Source of the DNA: Promineifilum sp.
GTDB taxonomy: Bacteria; Chloroflexota; Anaerolineae; Promineifilales; Promineifilaceae
Reading direction: 5' to 3'
DNA: 64,000 nucleotides
NCBI GenBank assembly: GCA_017983515.1
Contig: JAGOBF010000007.1
Location: 62,001 to 126,000, forward strand
The notes below the pieces were generated by a model. It was given only the letters and a program-made list of their open reading frames with translations. It was not told the DNA's origin and did no database searches. The position numbers and the translations under genes are program-made. Positions 18,360 to 26,791 of this stretch are shown one piece after another; the stretch's first letter is position 1, and each line of letters opens with the position of its first letter.

Positions 18360-19928
18360 ATGGGCATAGCCGACGAAAGCCACTATCCGCTGCACGCGGC
18401 CGACTTATTGGCCCGGCGGGCCGCGTTGACGCCCGAACGCGCCGCTCTGGTCGACGTCTACACCGGCATCACCTATACCTACGGGGAGCTGAACGCGCGT
18501 GCCAACCGGCTGGCGAACTGGATGCGCGGGCTGGGCGTTGGGAAGGGCGACCGGGTTTCGATTCTGGCCCACAACTGCATCCACTACGTTGACTTGCTCT
18601 ATGGGCTGGCCAAGATCGGTGCTGTTCTGTCGCCGCTTAACTGGCGCCTGACCACGCGGGAGTTGAGCTACATCGTCGAGGATTGCGCGCCGAAGATCCT
18701 GTTATGTGGGCCCGAATTTGCCGACCTGGCCGCCGCGCTGCGCCATGAAGAGAGCTGGCCTCTGATCGTGGGCATTGAAGGTGCGATGATAGCGGGCGCA
18801 CTGTCCTACGAGGCAGGCGTGGCCGCCGCATCGGACGCCGAGCCGGAATACCCTCCGCTAACGGGCGAGGACATCTGTTGCATTCTCTATACATCGGGCA
18901 CGACCGGCCGGGCCAAGGGGGCGATGATCCCCCACCGGCAAGTGCTGTGGAATTGCATCAACACCGTCGCCAGCTGGGGGTTGGGGGCCGAGGACGTGTC
19001 GCCGGTGATGACGCCGATGTTTCACGCCGGGGGGCTGTTTGTCTTCCTGACGCCGCTCTTTTACGTGGGCGGCAAGATTGTGCTGGCCCGCTCCTTCGAC
19101 AGCGAGGATTCTCTGTCGCTCATCCAGCGCGAGCAGTGTACCGTCGTCCTGGGCGTCCCGACGCTGTTCCAGATGTGGTTGAGCAGCCCGACATTCAGCG
19201 CGGCCGATTTCAGCCGCGTGCGCTTTTTCGTCAGCGGCGGCGCGCCCTGCCCGGTCTCGCTCATCGAGGACTGGCGGGCGGCCAAGGGCGGCTACCTGCG
19301 CCAGGGCTATGGTCTAACCGAAGTGGGAGTCAACTGCTTCACCATGACCAACGAGGAATCCGAGCGCAAGATGGGATCGGTGGGCAAGCCGATCTTCCAT
19401 AGCCAAATGCGCATTGTCGATGAGGACGGTCACGACGTGCGCCGGGGCGAGACCGGCGAACTGATCATACGCGGGCCGCACGTCTGCGCCGGCTATTGGG
19501 GCAACCCCGCCGCGACGCGCCGGGCCCTGAGTGACGGCTGGTTCCACACCGGCGACATGGCCCGCCAGGACGCTGACGGCTTCTTCTATATGGCCGGGCG
19601 CTACAAGGACATGATCATCAGCGGTGGTGAGAACATCTACGCTGCCGAGGTGGAGACCGTCTTCCTGGAACATCCGTCGGTGCGCGAGGCGGCCCTGATC
19701 GGCTTGCCTGATGCGAAGTGGGGCGAGGTCGGCCTGATGGTCGTTGTGCCTCGCTCAGGACAGGCGGCCACGGCCGACGAACTGATCGATTTTTGCCGCC
19801 ACCGTCTGGCTCGCTACAAGGCGCCCAAGCGGGTCGTCTTTGCCGACGAGCTGCCCTATTCACCCTACGGCAAGGTGATAAAGGCCGAGTTGCGGGAGCG
19901 GTATGGGGGAGCGACGAGCGACGAATGA
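18360..19928 (+). CDS. AMP-binding acyl-CoA synthetase (ligase) 2
   Basis: 522 residues, the second ANL ligase of the cluster and clearly a distant paralogue of the first. CILYTSGTTGRAKGAMIPHR (about 175-194), GYGLTEVGVN, WFHTGDMARQD, SGGENIYAAEVETVFLEHPS, catalytic Lys in SPYGKVIKAEL. Starts 14 bp after the SDR stop. Two ligases in one operon suggest either two acids activated in sequence or a CoA-ester intermediate that is released and re-activated. Confidence 0.92.
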   Translation: MGIADESHYPLHAADLLARRAALTPERAALVDVYTGITYTYGELNARANRLANWMRGLGVGKGDRVSILAHNCIHYVDLLYGLAKIGAVLSPLNWRLTTRELSYIVEDCAPKILLCGPEFADLAAALRHEESWPLIVGIEGAMIAGALSYEAGVAAASDAEPEYPPLTGEDICCILYTSGTTGRAKGAMIPHRQVLWNCINTVASWGLGAEDVSPVMTPMFHAGGLFVFLTPLFYVGGKIVLARSFDSEDSLSLIQREQCTVVLGVPTLFQMWLSSPTFSAADFSRVRFFVSGGAPCPVSLIEDWRAAKGGYLRQGYGLTEVGVNCFTMTNEESERKMGSVGKPIFHSQMRIVDEDGHDVRRGETGELIIRGPHVCAGYWGNPAATRRALSDGWFHTGDMARQDADGFFYMAGRYKDMIISGGENIYAAEVETVFLEHPSVREAALIGLPDAKWGEVGLMVVVPRSGQAATADELIDFCRHRLARYKAPKRVVFADELPYSPYGKVIKAELRERYGGATSDE

Positions 19929-19975
19929 CAAGTGACGAGCGAAGAGGCTCCGAATTCTTCGCTCGGCATTCGTCG
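19919..19975. repeat. Nested inverted repeat across the end of ligase 2
   Basis: CGACGAATG (19919-19927) pairs with CATTCGTCG (19967-19975), and CGAGCGAAG (19936-19944) with CTTCGCTCG (19957-19965), both perfect, with a 12-nt loop. It includes the stop codon of the upstream gene. No T tract follows, so it may be an RNA-processing or stability structure or a palindromic repeat. Confidence 0.55.
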
Positions 19976-19989
19976 TTCAGGAGGCTTTT

Positions 19990-20799
19990 ATGTCATTCGT
20001 ACAAACCAACGGCATCACGCTCTACTATGAACTGCACGGCAGCGGAGCGCCACTGGTGCTCATTCCCGGCCTGGGCTACGACGGCTGGATGTGGCACCGG
20101 ATGATCCCAGGCCTGGCCCAGCACTTTGAGGTTATCAGCATCGACAACCGCGGCTGCGGACAGAACGACGTACCCCCCGGCGCTTACACGGCCCAGATGC
20201 TGGCCGCGGATGTGGCCGGCATGTTGGATGCGTTCGACCTTCCCCGGGCCCATATCATGGGGCATTCGATGGGCGGCTTCATCGCCCAGGCACTGGCCAT
20301 TGACTACCCGGAGCGGTTGGACAAGCTCATCCTGTCGGCCACCAACTTCGGCGGGCCGCGCCACGTGCCAATCACCGCGGAAGCAATGGCCGTGCTTACC
20401 GATGTTTCCGGCGATCCCGTGGAGCGGCTGCGGCGGGGAATTCGCGTCAGTTGTGCGGCAGGATTCACTGAGGCCAACCCGGCGTTCGTCGAGTACTGGA
20501 TCGATTTCCGCGTCCATCATCCCATCAATCCGGCCGGTTACCAGTCGCAACTGGCAATCGGCCTGTCGCTGTTGCCCGAAGCGGCCGCCTTTGAAGGCCG
20601 CCTGTCGGCGGTGGAAGCGCCCACGCTGATCCTGTTTGGCGAGCAGGATAGGGTCGTCCCCTCGGCCAACGCCGCTCTATTGGCCGGCGCGATACCCCAT
20701 TCCCGGATCGAACTTTTGCCCGACGCGGGCCATTTCTTTCCCTTCGAAGTGCCGGAGGCGGCCAACGCGGCCGTTATCCGTTTCCTGACAGCGGAATGA
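19990..20799 (+). CDS. Alpha/beta hydrolase 2
   Basis: 269 residues, starting after CAGGAGG. IPGLGYDGWMWHRM (oxyanion loop), IDNRGCGQND, nucleophile GHSMGGFIAQ with Ser, acid in LFGEQDRVVP, His in DAGHFFPFEVPE. All triad positions are present. It resembles 3-oxoadipate enol-lactonase/BioH-type single-domain hydrolases. Last gene of the acyl-CoA cluster, 180 bp before the importer operon. Confidence 0.88.
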   Translation: MSFVQTNGITLYYELHGSGAPLVLIPGLGYDGWMWHRMIPGLAQHFEVISIDNRGCGQNDVPPGAYTAQMLAADVAGMLDAFDLPRAHIMGHSMGGFIAQALAIDYPERLDKLILSATNFGGPRHVPITAEAMAVLTDVSGDPVERLRRGIRVSCAAGFTEANPAFVEYWIDFRVHHPINPAGYQSQLAIGLSLLPEAAAFEGRLSAVEAPTLILFGEQDRVVPSANAALLAGAIPHSRIELLPDAGHFFPFEVPEAANAAVIRFLTAE

Positions 20800-20878
20800 A
20801 AACTGGCCTCCCGCCGCGCAATGCAGGCCTATCTGTTGTTTCCATATCAGTCCGTCGTCATTCCTGAGCCGATCGCTT

Positions 20879-20897
20879 GTAACCGGGCTGTAACCGG
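20879..20897 (+). promoter_or_regulatory. Direct repeat GTAACCGG x2 upstream of the liv operon, candidate operator
   Basis: GTAACCGG at 20879-20886 and 20890-20897, 11 bp apart, so on the same face of the helix. A -10-like TATAAG follows within 20 bp. It lies 83 bp upstream of the first liv gene. BTAD/SARP regulators are known to bind short direct repeats with an 11-bp period, so the regulator at 10223 is a possible ligand (inference). Confidence 0.4.
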
Positions 20898-20979
20898 CAA
20901 CTGCTATAAGTAGAGTGCAATATCCGGCCACTTGTCGATAGTGGTCATCCGTTTTCAATTTCATATTGGAGGAGAAGAG

Positions 20980-22407
20980 ATGAAAAATCGTCGAACTGTT
21001 TGGATGCTCTTGGCTCTGCTGACTGTGCTGGCCTTCACTTTGGCCGCCTGCGGCGGGGCAGCGACGCCCGAAGCCACCGTACCCACGGCCGAAACCGTGG
21101 TCGAAGAACCTACCGAGGTAGTTGTCGAGGAAGTTGCGCCGACTGAGGTACCGACCGAGGAAGCGACTGTGGAGGCGACGGCTGAGGTGGCAGAGGAGCC
21201 GACCGCGGAGGCGACCGAAGAAACGGCCGATATGCCCTTCGCCGGAGAAGACCTGGTCATCGGCCTGATGACTGATAAGTCCGGCGCGCTGGCGATCTAC
21301 GGCCCCAGCCAGACCAATGGCTTCTATCTGGGACTGGAATACGCCACCGGCGGTACAATGGAAGTTGCCGGCCGGCCCATCGTCGTCGTCGAGAAGGACA
21401 ACGGTAGCGACCCCGACACCGGCGTCCAGCAGGCCCGTGAACTGATCGAGGCCGAAGGGGCCGACATCCTGGTCGGCAATATCAGCTCCAGCGTTGCCCT
21501 GGCGACCATCCCGGTGGCCGAGGAGAACGACGTCATCTTCATCGCCGAGCCGGCCGCAGCGCCGCAAATTACGGCCGATAACTTTAGCCCCAACACGTTC
21601 CGTACCAGCCGTACCAGCGTCCAGGACGCCCTGGTCATGGCTAACGGCTTGCTGGAGATGGGCGACACCTTCGTTCAGATTGCGCCCGACAATGCCTTCG
21701 GCATCGGTTCGGCCTGTGCGTTCTATGCCATTGTGACCGGTGGCGGCGGCACGTTCACAACCAACGACACGGCCGAGGGCTGTGGCACGGTTTACGCTCC
21801 TCTGGAGACGACCGACTTCACATCCTACATCAACCAGCTCCTCGACTCCGACGCCGACGTGCTTATCGTCACCTGGGCCGGCGCGGGCTTTGCCCCGATG
21901 TTCCAGCAGATGAGCCAGTTGGGCGTGTTTGATGAGATGGTCGTGGGCACGGGCGTGGGCGACAATCAGACTCTGGCCGCCGGATACGCCGACGCGGTTG
22001 GTGTGGTTGGCGTCCAGGTTTACCACTACACTCTGCCCGACAACGAGATCAACGACTGGCTCGTTGAGCGCCATATGGAAGAGTACGGCACGCCGCCCGA
22101 CTTGTGGGCCGCCGGTGGCATGATGGCTGCCATCATGACGGTGGAAGGCCTGGAAGCCACGCATGGTGACGCGAGCGCCGACGCCTTGCGCACTGTCTAC
22201 GAGGACAACTTCAGCTTCGAAGGGCCGAAGGGCACGGTCATCATCCGGCCTTCCGACCATGTGGCTCTGCAAAACCTGTACTTTGTGCGTGTGACCAACA
22301 CCACCGATCCCGACTTCAAGTTTGTCGAGCTGGTGCAGGAATTCCAGACTGAAGACACCGCACCGCCCTGCGCGTTGGTGGACGCCTACGCCGACCGCTG
22401 CGAGTAA
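20980..22407 (+). CDS. livK: Branched-chain amino acid/amide-type ABC transporter substrate-binding lipoprotein
   Basis: 475 residues. ATG 20980 follows GGAGGAGA. Lipoprotein signal with lipobox TLAAC, then an unusually long acidic spacer of about 60 residues rich in Val/Glu/Thr/Pro. The type I periplasmic-binding fold follows (LVIGLMTDKSGALAIYG, GSDPDTGVQQARELIE, ILVGNISSSVALA, FRTSRTSVQDALVMA, ADVLIVTWAGAGFAPMFQQM). The nominal Leu-binding family also binds aromatic acids, amides and urea. With CoA ligases next door the ligand may be a carboxylic acid. A terminator-like hairpin follows, allowing excess of this subunit over the permease. Confidence 0.92.
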   Translation: MKNRRTVWMLLALLTVLAFTLAACGGAATPEATVPTAETVVEEPTEVVVEEVAPTEVPTEEATVEATAEVAEEPTAEATEETADMPFAGEDLVIGLMTDKSGALAIYGPSQTNGFYLGLEYATGGTMEVAGRPIVVVEKDNGSDPDTGVQQARELIEAEGADILVGNISSSVALATIPVAEENDVIFIAEPAAAPQITADNFSPNTFRTSRTSVQDALVMANGLLEMGDTFVQIAPDNAFGIGSACAFYAIVTGGGGTFTTNDTAEGCGTVYAPLETTDFTSYINQLLDSDADVLIVTWAGAGFAPMFQQMSQLGVFDEMVVGTGVGDNQTLAAGYADAVGVVGVQVYHYTLPDNEINDWLVERHMEEYGTPPDLWAAGGMMAAIMTVEGLEATHGDASADALRTVYEDNFSFEGPKGTVIIRPSDHVALQNLYFVRVTNTTDPDFKFVELVQEFQTEDTAPPCALVDAYADRCE

Positions 22408-22422
22408 TCCGTTTCGTGATAT

Positions 22423-22453
22423 AAAGAGGGAGGCGCGACCCGCCTCCCTCTTT
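22423..22453 (+). terminator. Intra-operon terminator/attenuator
   Basis: Perfect 13-bp stem AAAGAGGGAGGCG (22423-22435) with CGCCTCCCTCTTT (22441-22453), loop CGACC, ending in TTTT. It lies between the binding-protein gene and the ATPase genes, where partial termination typically raises the binding-protein level. Confidence 0.8.
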
Positions 22454-22497
22454 TCGCTATTAGAGCCTGTCTGGCTATCGCGCCGGAGATCCGTTCC

Positions 22498-23277
22498 ATG
22501 GACGATTTGACCATTCTGGAGACTCAGGAGTTGCAGAAGGCTTTTGGCGGGCTAGTGGCCGTCGATGGCGTCAGCATGAAGGTCCAGGCTCACACGCTGC
22601 ACACCATCATCGGGCCGAATGGGGCCGGCAAGACAACGTTTTTCAACCTGCTGAGCGGCAACATCCGGCCGACCGGCGGCCGGGTGATTTATAAGGGTCA
22701 GGACATCACCAACATGCCCGCCCACCGTCGGGCTCATGCCGGCATCGGCCGCTCCTTTCAGATCACCAACGTCTTTCCCAACCTGAGCGTACTGGAGAAC
22801 GTGCGTCTGGCCGCTCAGGCGATGGGCCCCGACAACTTCAAATTCTGGGAACATCATCGCCGCTTTCGCCAGTATGAGGAGCGAGCGCAGGCAATCCTGA
22901 CCCAGGTCGGCTTGGCCGCTCAGGCGGCGATGCCCGCGCGTTCCCTGCCACATGGCGGCAAACGCAAGTTGGAATTGGGTATCCTGCTGGCCTCCGACCC
23001 GGCCTTGCTGCTGCTCGACGAACCCACGGCCGGGATGGCCCGCGAGGAAATTCCCATGCTCATGGAAGTGATCCGCAGCATCAAGGAAACCGGCCGCAAG
23101 ACGATCATCCTGGTCGAGCACAAGATGGATCTGGTTATGAACGTGTCCGACCGCATTTCGGTGATGCATCAGGGCCGGCTCCTGGCCGAGGGTGCACCGC
23201 TGGAGATCGCCGGCAATCCCACCGTCCAAAAGGCCTACCTGGGCGACCTGTACGGTGACCTGACGGAAGTGAAATAA
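22498..23277 (+). CDS. livG: ABC transporter ATP-binding protein LivG
   Basis: 259 residues. Walker A GPNGAGKTT, Q-loop FQITNVFPNLSVLENV, Walker B LLLLDEPTAGM, H-loop LVEHKMDLVM, and the LivG-type C-terminus (TVQKAYLGDLY). The signature is degenerate: LPHGGKRKLELG in place of LSYGxQRxLEIA, yet Gly and Leu/Ile positions are kept. One of two ATPases of the importer. Followed without a gap by livF (TAA then ATG). Confidence 0.92.
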   Translation: MDDLTILETQELQKAFGGLVAVDGVSMKVQAHTLHTIIGPNGAGKTTFFNLLSGNIRPTGGRVIYKGQDITNMPAHRRAHAGIGRSFQITNVFPNLSVLENVRLAAQAMGPDNFKFWEHHRRFRQYEERAQAILTQVGLAAQAAMPARSLPHGGKRKLELGILLASDPALLLLDEPTAGMAREEIPMLMEVIRSIKETGRKTIILVEHKMDLVMNVSDRISVMHQGRLLAEGAPLEIAGNPTVQKAYLGDLYGDLTEVK

Positions 23278-23997
23278 ATGACCGTGCCGCCCAAAAACAT
23301 CCTCGAAGTCAGGAACATTCAGACGTTTATCGGCCAGTTCCACATCCTTGACGGCGTCTCGGTCGACGTGCCCGACGGCAGCATCACCGTCCTGTTGGGG
23401 CGCAATGGGGCGGGCAAGACGACGACGCTCAAGTCGATCCTGGGCCTGACGCCGCCGCGCACGGGGCAGGTCGTTTTCAACGGCCGCGAAATTCAGGGCC
23501 GACCGGCCTACCGGACGGCCGCCCAAGGCATCGGCTATGTGCCCGAGCATCGGGCAATCTTCCGCGACTTATCCGTGGCCGAGAACCTTCGCATAGCAGA
23601 GCGGAAGCCGGGTGATCTGGCGCGGCGCGAGGAATTCATCTTCGGGCTTTTTCCCGACCTCAAACGGCTGATCAAGCTGCCGGGCGGCAATCTTTCCGGC
23701 GGCCAACAGCAGATGCTGGCCGTGGCGCGGGCCTTGGTGCCGGAGAACGAGTTGCTGCTGATCGATGAGCCCAGTGAGGGTTTGGCCCCGGTGGTCATCG
23801 AGCAGATGATGGAGGCCATTCGCCGGCTGTCGGCTCATACGACGGTGCTGCTGGTGGAACAGAACTTCATCATGGCCAGCCGTCTGGCCGACCGCTACAC
23901 GATCATCGAGACCGGCCGATCAATCCATAGCGGTCTGATGGCCGATCTGGTTCACGACGATGCGACCATCCAGCGTTACCTGGGAGCGGCCGCGTGA
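23278..23997 (+). CDS. livF: ABC transporter ATP-binding protein LivF
   Basis: 239 residues. Walker A GRNGAGKTTT, Q-loop region YVPEHRAIFRDLSVAENL, canonical signature LSGGQQQMLAVARAL, Walker B LLLIDEPSEGL, H-loop LLVEQNFIMA. Second ATPase, pairing with LivG at the membrane. The start codon abuts the livG stop. Confidence 0.94.
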   Translation: MTVPPKNILEVRNIQTFIGQFHILDGVSVDVPDGSITVLLGRNGAGKTTTLKSILGLTPPRTGQVVFNGREIQGRPAYRTAAQGIGYVPEHRAIFRDLSVAENLRIAERKPGDLARREEFIFGLFPDLKRLIKLPGGNLSGGQQQMLAVARALVPENELLLIDEPSEGLAPVVIEQMMEAIRRLSAHTTVLLVEQNFIMASRLADRYTIIETGRSIHSGLMADLVHDDATIQRYLGAAA

Positions 23998-24007
23998 GGG
24001 GGCGTAT

Positions 24008-25516
24008 ATGACATCGATTTGGAAAAACAATCGCGCCGCGCTGATCATCGCCGCTTTGGCCGTCGTCCTCTTCGGTGGCATTATCCAGACGATGGAGCCG
24101 AAGGTATGGGTGTCGGTCATGCTCTCCGGCGCGACGCTGGCCTCCCTGTATTTCCTGGTGGCATCGGGTCTGTCACTCATCTTTGGATTGATGGACGTGT
24201 TGAACTTCGCCCACGGCGTGCTGTTTGTGCTGGGGGCCTACGTCGGCCTGTCGACGTTCCTCAATCCGCGCCTGTTGTTTAATACGCTGCCGATCTTCTT
24301 CATCCTCATCGCGTCGATCATGCTGTCCCAGCATTTGGGGCGCGCGTTTTGGTCGCGAATCGCCGACAGCCGTATGCGCCGCATCGCGATGGTGGTGCTG
24401 TTGGCGGCGGCCGCCGGTCTGATTCTTTTCGCCTTGCGCGGCTTCCCGATGCGGGCGCTCAACGCTTTCAACATCACCGCGGTGGGCGGCATGGTTACCA
24501 CAGCCAACGCGCAGGATCCGCTGGCCCTGATGCTGCGCCGGCTTCTGTTGCTGGCTCTGGGCGGCATTCCGCTCGGCCTGTTGCTGTCGCCCACGCAGCG
24601 GTCGGAAGAAATGCCGCTGCGGCCGCTGTGGCAGACGGCGCTCATCGCCGGTACGGCGGCGGCCATCGGCATCCTTTTGCTCGTCTGGCGCGATGCGGGC
24701 GAGGTCTGGATGTTGGCTCTGTCGCCCGACATCCGCTTTGTGCTGGCGCTCATCATGGGCACCGTGGCCGGGGCGCTGGGAGGCGTCGCCATCGAGACGG
24801 GATTGATCCGGCCGTTCTACGGCAACCCGGTGACCCAACTGGTGTTAACACTTGGCCTGAGCATCGCCGGCATTGACCTCATCGAAGCCATGTGGGGCGA
24901 GGAGGCCAACCCGCCCATGCCGACGCCTTCGCTGTTTAACGAGAGTTGTCGATCGGACTCAATCATCGGCTGGTTCAGCGAACATTGTCAATCCGTTGAC
25001 GTGTTGGGGCGGGCCTTCCCGACCTATCGCCTGTTCATCATCATCGTCGGCGTCCTGGTCTTCGTCGGCGTAGGCCTGATGCTGCGCCGTACTCGGCTGG
25101 GAATGATTATCCGCGCCGGCGTGCAGGACAGCGAGATGGTGCAGGCTTTGGGCATCAACGTGCGTCGGGTGTTCACGATGGTCTTTGCCCTGGGTTCCGC
25201 GTTAGCGGCTATGGGCGGGGTGATTGCCGCGCCCTATCTGGGGGTGTTTCCCGCTATGGGATCCATCTTCCAGTTGCAGGCGTTCATCGCCGTGGTCATA
25301 GGCGGCATGGGCAGCTTTATCGGCGCGGCCGTGGGCACGGTGGTACTGGGCCTGGCGCGCGCCTTCGGCGATCACTTCGTGGCCGCGGGCATCGACCTGC
25401 CTTTTCTCGATACCGTCATCAAGGGCAGCCCGGCCATCGCCCGCGCCTCTACGGTGCTCATCATGGCTATTGTCTTGCTCGTGAAGCCCTCCGGGATTTT
25501 TGGGAAGAAAGAGTAG
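24008..25516 (+). CDS. livH: LivH-type ABC permease with a large internal insertion
   Basis: 502 residues against about 300 for the family. ATG 24008 follows GAGGGGGCG; an earlier in-frame start at 23960 lies inside livF. Conserved halves: GLSLIFGLMDVLNFAHG (54-70), IETGLIRPFYGNPVTQLVLTLGL (about 260-282) and GMIIRAGVQDSEMVQALGIN with GGMGSFIGAAVGTVVLG near the end. Between FAHG and RPFYG there are about 200 residues where about 70 are usual. This insertion holds three to four extra hydrophobic segments (MVVLLAAAAGLILFAL, LLLALGGIPLGLLL, TALIAGTAAAIGILLLV). No frameshift is evident. Confidence 0.88.
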   Translation: MTSIWKNNRAALIIAALAVVLFGGIIQTMEPKVWVSVMLSGATLASLYFLVASGLSLIFGLMDVLNFAHGVLFVLGAYVGLSTFLNPRLLFNTLPIFFILIASIMLSQHLGRAFWSRIADSRMRRIAMVVLLAAAAGLILFALRGFPMRALNAFNITAVGGMVTTANAQDPLALMLRRLLLLALGGIPLGLLLSPTQRSEEMPLRPLWQTALIAGTAAAIGILLLVWRDAGEVWMLALSPDIRFVLALIMGTVAGALGGVAIETGLIRPFYGNPVTQLVLTLGLSIAGIDLIEAMWGEEANPPMPTPSLFNESCRSDSIIGWFSEHCQSVDVLGRAFPTYRLFIIIVGVLVFVGVGLMLRRTRLGMIIRAGVQDSEMVQALGINVRRVFTMVFALGSALAAMGGVIAAPYLGVFPAMGSIFQLQAFIAVVIGGMGSFIGAAVGTVVLGLARAFGDHFVAAGIDLPFLDTVIKGSPAIARASTVLIMAIVLLVKPSGIFGKKE

Positions 25517-25559
25517 CTCACCCATCCCGTTCGCCGGACGTTTATGCCGGGAGATTTTT

Positions 25560-26666
25560 ATGGAAGAAACGTTGCCGATTTCCGCGCAATCTAGGCCCAG
25601 GCGATGGCTGTCGGCCTGGTGGCCCTATCTGCTGATCCTGGCTTTTCTGGTTCTGTTCCCGCTTCTGGCTGGGGTCACTATAGGCGACCCGGCCGTGGCG
25701 CAGGAGGGAACTGGCGGCCTTGCAAACCTCATGCTGCGGGCCGAGAGCGGCGCGGCGAAGTTCTGGCAGGGGATGATCATTCAGATCCTTATCTTCGCCA
25801 TCTTTGCCATGAGTTACGATCTGTTGTTGGGCTACAGCGGCATTCTGTCGTTCGGTCACGCGATGTTTTTTGGCACTGGGGGCTACGCCATCGCCATTTT
25901 CATCGGCCGCAATTTCAACTGGTCGTTCGGCCTGGCGCTGGCGGCGGTCATCGTGATCGCCCTGGTGCAAAGTCTGGTCTTCGGTGTGCTGTCGTTGCGG
26001 GTCAAGGGCGTCTATCTGGCGATGGTCACGCTGGCCTTCGCCGAGATGTTCTACATCCTGGCCGAGGCGGGCGACTTCCGGCTCTATACCGGGGCCGATG
26101 ACGGCCTCCACGGCTTTCCCGTGCCCGCCTATCTGAGCGCTACGGACCATCGCACGCGCTTCTATTATCTGACATTGGTATTCTTCGTCGCTGTGTTCCT
26201 GATCATTAAGCGGCTGGTCGATTCGCCGACGGGCAAGGTAATGGTCGCCGCCCGCGAAAATGAAAACCGGGCCACGATGATCGGTTTCAATACGTTCTGG
26301 TACAAGCTCATGGCGTTTGTGGCGGCGGGGGTCTTTGCTGCGCTGGCCGGCGCGCTCTCGGCCCTCTACAAGGTCAGTGTCACGCCGTCGATGCTGTCGC
26401 TTGGGCGCACTATCGACGCCTTGGCGATGACCATCATCGGCGGGCTGGGCACGTTGGTCGGCCCGGTCCTCGGCGCGACGATTATCCAGTTGCTCGGCTA
26501 CTGGCTGGAGCGCTGGTTCGGCCCCTCGTGGACGTTGATCTATGGCGTCATCTTCATGCTCATCGTCATTTTCCTGCCGTACGGCATCGTCGGCACACTG
26601 CGCGTCCGCTCCTTCAGGCTCAAAGAAGGCTGGAAGCAACTGCAACAGACGTTGGCCGGCAAGTAG
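25560..26666 (+). CDS. livM: LivM-type ABC permease
   Basis: 368 residues; ATG 25560 with GGGAGA upstream. Markers: SYDLLLGYSGILSFGHAMFFGTGGY, VKGVYLAMVTLAFAEM, AARENENRATMIGFN (EAA-like loop), TIIGGLGTLVGPVLGA. About eight membrane segments. Second permease subunit, pairing with LivH. An extracytoplasmic loop after the first helix (ITIGDPAVAQEGTGG region) is longer than usual. Last gene of the importer operon. Confidence 0.93.
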   Translation: MEETLPISAQSRPRRWLSAWWPYLLILAFLVLFPLLAGVTIGDPAVAQEGTGGLANLMLRAESGAAKFWQGMIIQILIFAIFAMSYDLLLGYSGILSFGHAMFFGTGGYAIAIFIGRNFNWSFGLALAAVIVIALVQSLVFGVLSLRVKGVYLAMVTLAFAEMFYILAEAGDFRLYTGADDGLHGFPVPAYLSATDHRTRFYYLTLVFFVAVFLIIKRLVDSPTGKVMVAARENENRATMIGFNTFWYKLMAFVAAGVFAALAGALSALYKVSVTPSMLSLGRTIDALAMTIIGGLGTLVGPVLGATIIQLLGYWLERWFGPSWTLIYGVIFMLIVIFLPYGIVGTLRVRSFRLKEGWKQLQQTLAGK

Positions 26667-26690
26667 GGGCAGGCCTTGTGTCTGCCCTTT
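26667..26690 (+). terminator. Weak terminator-like hairpin after livM
   Basis: GGGCAG (26667-26672) and CTGCCC (26682-26687) with only TTT following, starting at the livM stop. A second, imperfect pair GGGCGCAAGGACG / CGTCTTTGCGCCT lies at about 26718-26772 (11 of 13 positions pair). Confidence 0.35.
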
Positions 26691-26791
26691 GAAAACTGAC
26701 CATCGGCCGGCGGCCGCAGGGCGCAAGGACGTATAGAGCGCGAGGAATTCATTGCATTGCGTCTTTGCGCCTTTGGGTTAATCTTCCCGGC

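Noticed and set aside
20677..22272. 531-codon minus-strand frame opposite the substrate-binding protein
   Set aside because: Low-complexity shadow of a well-supported lipoprotein gene; no recognisable motif.
24008..25516. Frameshift or gene fusion error in livH
   Set aside because: Both family halves are in the same frame and the extra segment is hydrophobic coding sequence without stops, so a real insertion is the simpler reading.
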